Source: SIAJ01 sp036266155 (lineage in GTDB: Bacteria > Planctomycetota > Planctomycetia > Gemmatales > Gemmataceae). Taken from it: 27,016 nucleotides of DNA. The position numbers and the translations under genes are program-made. The notes under the pieces are model-generated. The model was not told where the DNA came from. It saw only the letters and a program-made list of their open reading frames with translations, and did not search any database. Shown here piece after piece: positions 24,304 to 27,016 of this stretch (positions within the stretch are counted from its first letter, which is position 1; every line of letters starts with the position of its first letter). The stretch spans positions 1 through 27,016 of the forward strand of contig DATANR010000319.1 of assembly GCA_036266155.1 (NCBI GenBank). The letters are read 5' to 3'.

Positions 24304-25488
24304 CTACTTCTTGGCGGGAGTCGTCGGGGTCTTAGCTTCCTCATCCCACTTCTTGAACGCAGCCGCGCGGTCTTCATCCGACGTGAAGCCGAGCTGGTGA
24401 TACTGAATCAACTGGTTCGGGTAGACGTTCCACTGGGCAAAACCAAAGTCCTTCGGGTTCTTGCCGCTCAGGTGGATGGACATTGCCAGCGCCACATCCT
24501 GAATCTTGACGGTCCCACGACCCAGCCGGCCGACGAATTTCTGAACCTCGGTCTCGTCCTTCAAATAGTCCGCGATTGCCGCGAGATGCTCTTTGCTTCC
24601 CAACGTCCCAATGCAGCAGATGGCGGATGCCTTGGTGTAAACTTGCCCGATCTTTTTTTGCTTGAGGGCTTTCACCATCAAGTCGGCGCCTTCCTTGAGC
24701 TTGTACTGACAGAGTGTCCAGACGCTATTGTTGATGGTGTTTTCATCCATCCGGGCTTCGAGAAAATTGAAAAACACCTTCCGATAGGCGACGCCCGCCC
24801 TTTCGTCGCGGAGTTGGTTGGCGAAGACCGCCTGCGTGTAGAGATTCGCCAACATCCAGTCGGGCTGGCCGCGTTCGCCGGGTTCGTATGCGGGCTGGGC
24901 GGCCGCAAAGAGGACGCAACAGAGTTCGGCAGCATTGAGCGCCGTTGGCCGGTAGTTGGCGCGACCCAAACCGTTGGGGGATCCAAACATTTCCTGGTAC
25001 ATCTCGTGATAGCGCTGTTGAACACGCAGCGTGGCACGCTTCGGCTCCTCCTCCACGGCGGCGAGGAGAACGCCATTCGCCTTGATCATTTCCGCGTAGA
25101 GCTTACGCGCCGGATCATCGGTCCCGATCTTTTCGCGGTACTGCTTCCAGAGCGGCAGGTCGTGTTCGAGTTTGCCGTCCGTGTCCTTCAAGAAGCGATC
25201 GAGTCGAAATGCTAGATCGAGCGCCTGGGCCTGTGGCAGAATCTGTTCGCACCGGTTGTACACTTCCGCGTCAGCGGACTTCTTGCCTTCGACCAGTGCG
25301 GTCCTGGCGGCCCGGCCCATTTGAATGAGTGCCGTGGCGGCCTTCTCCCGGTCGCGGTAGCTCGGACTGGCCAACTGCCGAACCAGCTCCTCGGCCTTCT
25401 TCTGTTCGGCTGGATCAGCAGCGTTTGGCGGAACCGCGAACGCCGAGGTCGCCAGTGCGGCGGCAAGCAGCGTCAAAGGTGTCTTCAT
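24304..25488 (-). CDS. Secreted protein of unknown function
   Basis: A 394-aa protein with a clear signal peptide (MKTPLTLLAAALATSAFA, cleavage before VPPNA). I recognise no catalytic motif. The N-terminal part (AEELVRQLASPSYRDREKAATALIQMG) has the look of a HEAT-like helical repeat as seen in many planctomycete envelope proteins. The rest is rich in Lys and Glu and predicted helical, with a pair of Cys (CC) at two places. The open frame begins with GTG at 25503, but the ATG at 25488 places the signal peptide correctly. It faces the M20 gene tail to tail with no intergenic base, so the transcripts probably overlap. Confidence 0.75.
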   Translation of the reverse strand: MKTPLTLLAAALATSAFAVPPNAADPAEQKKAEELVRQLASPSYRDREKAATALIQMGRAARTALVEGKKSADAEVYNRCEQILPQAQALDLAFRLDRFLKDTDGKLEHDLPLWKQYREKIGTDDPARKLYAEMIKANGVLLAAVEEEPKRATLRVQQRYHEMYQEMFGSPNGLGRANYRPTALNAAELCCVLFAAAQPAYEPGERGQPDWMLANLYTQAVFANQLRDERAGVAYRKVFFNFLEARMDENTINNSVWTLCQYKLKEGADLMVKALKQKKIGQVYTKASAICCIGTLGSKEHLAAIADYLKDETEVQKFVGRLGRGTVKIQDVALAMSIHLSGKNPKDFGFAQWNVYPNQLIQYHQLGFTSDEDRAAAFKKWDEEAKTPTTPAKK

Positions 25489-25573
25489 GGCACGACTCAG
25501 CACGGGGTGCGACGCGTCGTGAATATTCTAGGTGACGGAAGAATGACTCGCAGGCGAAGAGGTCACGAGAATG

Positions 25574-25912
25574 TCAGCGCGCTGGCCCGGTTGGGCCAAC
25601 TCTGCGGACGACGCTGCGCACCGATTGCAAGAAGCGCTCCGCCGCCGGCGGATCGGCAATCAACTGGTTCATGAAACGATCCAATTCGGCGGAGGCCGGC
25701 GACAGGTCGCCTTCGGAAAGCATTTGGCACGCCAACTCGATGGCCTCGACGGCCGAGTGGTCGATGGGCAACACGATGGTCACATCGCGCAGCCGACGCT
25801 GGCGACCGGTACGTCGCAGAGCCTCGGCAACGGTAAAAACTTCGCGCGCACAGTCGTCGCGCAGAGTATCGGACGGGGAAATGGCGGTTGCCGGGCCTAG
25901 AGTTTTCATCAT
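25574..25912 (-). CDS. Small hypothetical protein
   Basis: A 112-aa reading frame from the ATG at 25912 (a second ATG follows directly). It has the coding look of a real protein with a mixed hydrophobic and acidic composition (VTIVLPIDHSAVEAIELACQMLSEGDL), but matches no family I know. The open frame runs upstream to 26146 without a credible start, and the added stretch reads like non-coding DNA. The ribosome binding site is weak (TGGA). No other convincing gene lies in 25489-26110. Confidence 0.45.
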   Translation of the reverse strand: MMKTLGPATAISPSDTLRDDCAREVFTVAEALRRTGRQRRLRDVTIVLPIDHSAVEAIELACQMLSEGDLSPASAELDRFMNQLIADPPAAERFLQSVRSVVRRVGPTGPAR

Positions 25913-26110
25913 TCCATTCGTGCGAGACAAGTCTGGACGGCCGGAGGGGGTGTCCACTTTCGAGCCCACATGACTAACTCTACTGCATGACGATACTGCC
26001 GGCCGTAGTGATTTTGCCGACGAAAGAATTATTTGGCGGGCAGTTCGGCCCCGGGCGTAATTTCCACCTGAAAACTTCGACGGAAGTCGAGGAATGGCCG
26101 CCGGAGTAGA

Positions 26111-26386
26111 ATGCGGAATATGGCGATCAAGCGCATACGCTGTCACTGCGGCGGCAAACCGTCTTGCAAGCTCTGCGGCGGGACAGCCAAGTATGAATAC
26201 GACGCCGGTCCGTTAGGCTACATGCCCTTTCCATGTCCGAACTGCGAAGGTCGCAAGATGTTGGTCGATGACGATGGAACGACGTTCGCCTGTGCGACTT
26301 GCAAGGGGGCGGGTTCCGTCGACCCGGCTCATCCACCGGTCGCGGGCATGTGGGACGTGTTGACCAAGATCCTCTTCGGCGCCTGA
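26111..26386 (+). CDS. Small zinc-finger protein with DnaJ-like CxxCxG knuckles
   Basis: A 91-aa cytoplasmic protein holding four cysteine knuckles. They are CHCGGK (one residue short), CKLCGGT, CPNCEGR and CATCKGAG. The C..CxG form is that of the DnaJ zinc-binding region, which carries two Zn ions in four such motifs, but no J domain is present. It could bind zinc and unfolded protein or nucleic acid; the true role is unknown. ATG 26111 has GGAG four bases upstream; ATG 26120 is an alternative. Its stop ends one base before the convergent FHA gene's stop codon. Confidence 0.75.
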   Translation: MRNMAIKRIRCHCGGKPSCKLCGGTAKYEYDAGPLGYMPFPCPNCEGRKMLVDDDGTTFACATCKGAGSVDPAHPPVAGMWDVLTKILFGA

Positions 26387-26387
26387 C

Positions 26388-26852
26388 TCAGCTCTTTGCG
26401 GGGACGGCTTCGGGGTAGGCGTCGGGCAGGGCGTTGGTCCGAACGACAGGCGCATCCATATCCGAATCGCTATCGAGGTCGCCCGGCCGATCCGCCTTTT
26501 CCATGAGCCGAGCCACTTCCTTACCGTCCAGCTGTTGCGTAAACTCGCTCGGCGACGGTGGGGGATCGCTTGCCGCAACCTGCACAGAAAAGCGCACGCT
26601 GGCGAGCTGAAGTTGGTCGTTGGGCAGAAGAGCGGCACGGCGAACGCGCTGGCCATTCACGCGCGTCCCATTCGTGCTCCCGAGATCGCGTAACAACAGC
26701 AAACCTTCGGCTCGAACCAGCACACAATGGAGTTTTGACACGCTTTTGTGCTCGAGCCGAATGTCGCAGTCTTCCTTCCGGCCGACCAGAAGGAGGTCCT
26801 TCGCGATTTCGATGGGCGTCCCCCCTTCCAGAGGAACGAGCCGGACGTGCAT
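26388..26852 (-). CDS. FHA-domain protein
   Basis: A 154-aa protein whose first 95 residues are a forkhead-associated domain, which binds phosphothreonine peptides. The conserved elements are all visible: GRKEDCDIRL, SVSKLHC, DLGSTNGTRVNGQRV and NDQLQLASVRFSV. The C-terminal 60 residues are acidic, Pro-rich and probably disordered. GAGGT lies five bases before the ATG. Stand-alone FHA proteins usually serve Ser/Thr kinase signalling, a system that is large in Planctomycetota; no kinase is in the window. About 160 bp upstream hold no gene and end in a CTCTCCG hairpin. Confidence 0.9.
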   Translation of the reverse strand: MHVRLVPLEGGTPIEIAKDLLLVGRKEDCDIRLEHKSVSKLHCVLVRAEGLLLLRDLGSTNGTRVNGQRVRRAALLPNDQLQLASVRFSVQVAASDPPPSPSEFTQQLDGKEVARLMEKADRPGDLDSDSDMDAPVVRTNALPDAYPEAVPAKS

Positions 26853-26993
26853 GGGCTACCTCGTGGGCAGAGATGAAATTCAAACAATATTGTTACAGCG
26901 ACGAGACGTGCAATTCCAGTTGAATTTGACTTGAATGGATGACCGCTCCCTCCCTTCCCAAGCGGACTTTGCACGTTTCCGCATGTCTTGTTC

Positions 26994-27016
26994 CCCCTCT
27001 CCGCTTCGGAGAGGGG
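26994..27016. repeat. CTCTCCG-family hairpin, cut by the window edge
   Basis: CCCCTCTCCG and CGGAGAGGGG are inverted repeats around CTT. At least 10 bp of stem are visible and the element may continue beyond the window. It is the same element as at 3-29 but in the opposite orientation, so both belong to one repeat family. Confidence 0.7.

Noticed and set aside
1..27016. tRNA or rRNA genes, prophage, integrase or transposase genes
   Set aside because: Intergenic gaps were read on both strands and none shows a cloverleaf, rRNA-like sequence or mobile-element gene.

Overview
The window is a stretch of ordinary, densely coded bacterial chromosome. GC content is high (around 60% by eye), genes lie on both strands, and 4-nt stop/start overlaps (GTGA, ATGA) are frequent. 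No phage, transposase, CRISPR array, tRNA or rRNA is visible. The gene mix suggests a member of the Planctomycetota, probably Gemmata/Pirellula-like. The reasons are a heme CxxCH plus FG-GAP/VCBS fusion, a secreted ASST/PQQ-like propeller, a CBM9-like protein, several secreted hydrolases, a long acidic/lysine-rich protein and a Gram-negative Kdo pathway. This placement is inference from gene content only.

Layout, left to right. (1) 51-1654, minus: kdsD-kdsC, two steps of Kdo (LPS sugar) synthesis. (2) 1783-4426, plus: a translationally coupled secreted beta-propeller and CBM9-like protein, followed by msrA. (3) 4505-7656, plus: an OmpR-type response regulator, a histidine kinase and an ECF sigma factor, which look like one signalling unit. 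(4) 7612-12559, minus: a MlaF-like ABC ATPase coupled to a site-2-protease-like membrane protein, then mgtE, panC and a CYTH protein. The ATPase converges on and overlaps the sigma factor. (5) 12629-14151, plus: a Rieske ferredoxin and a membrane protein with a possible bacterial PH domain. (6) 14209-14679, minus: an acidic/lysine-rich protein that shares a strong bidirectional hairpin with the preceding gene. (7) 14954-19996, plus: hisF, a PilT-like ATPase, a membrane-anchored TPR protein and a cytochrome-FG-GAP protein. (8) 20016-22747, minus, a coupled secreted amidohydrolase and alpha/beta hydrolase, diverging from a secreted M20 amidohydrolase (22837-24303, plus). (9) 24304-26852: a secreted protein of unknown function, a small hypothetical, a four-knuckle zinc protein and an FHA protein.

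Non-coding structure is the less ordinary part. There is a nested double palindrome between panC and the CYTH gene, a terminal-inverted-repeat element after the Rieske gene, and the same CTCTCCG hairpin in opposite orientation at the two window ends. All three look like small interspersed repeats. No single new multi-gene system stands out. The best candidates for a second look are the HExxQ site-2-protease-like protein coupled to an orphan MlaF-like ATPase, the regulator-kinase-sigma chain, and the PilT/TPR/heme-FG-GAP gene set.
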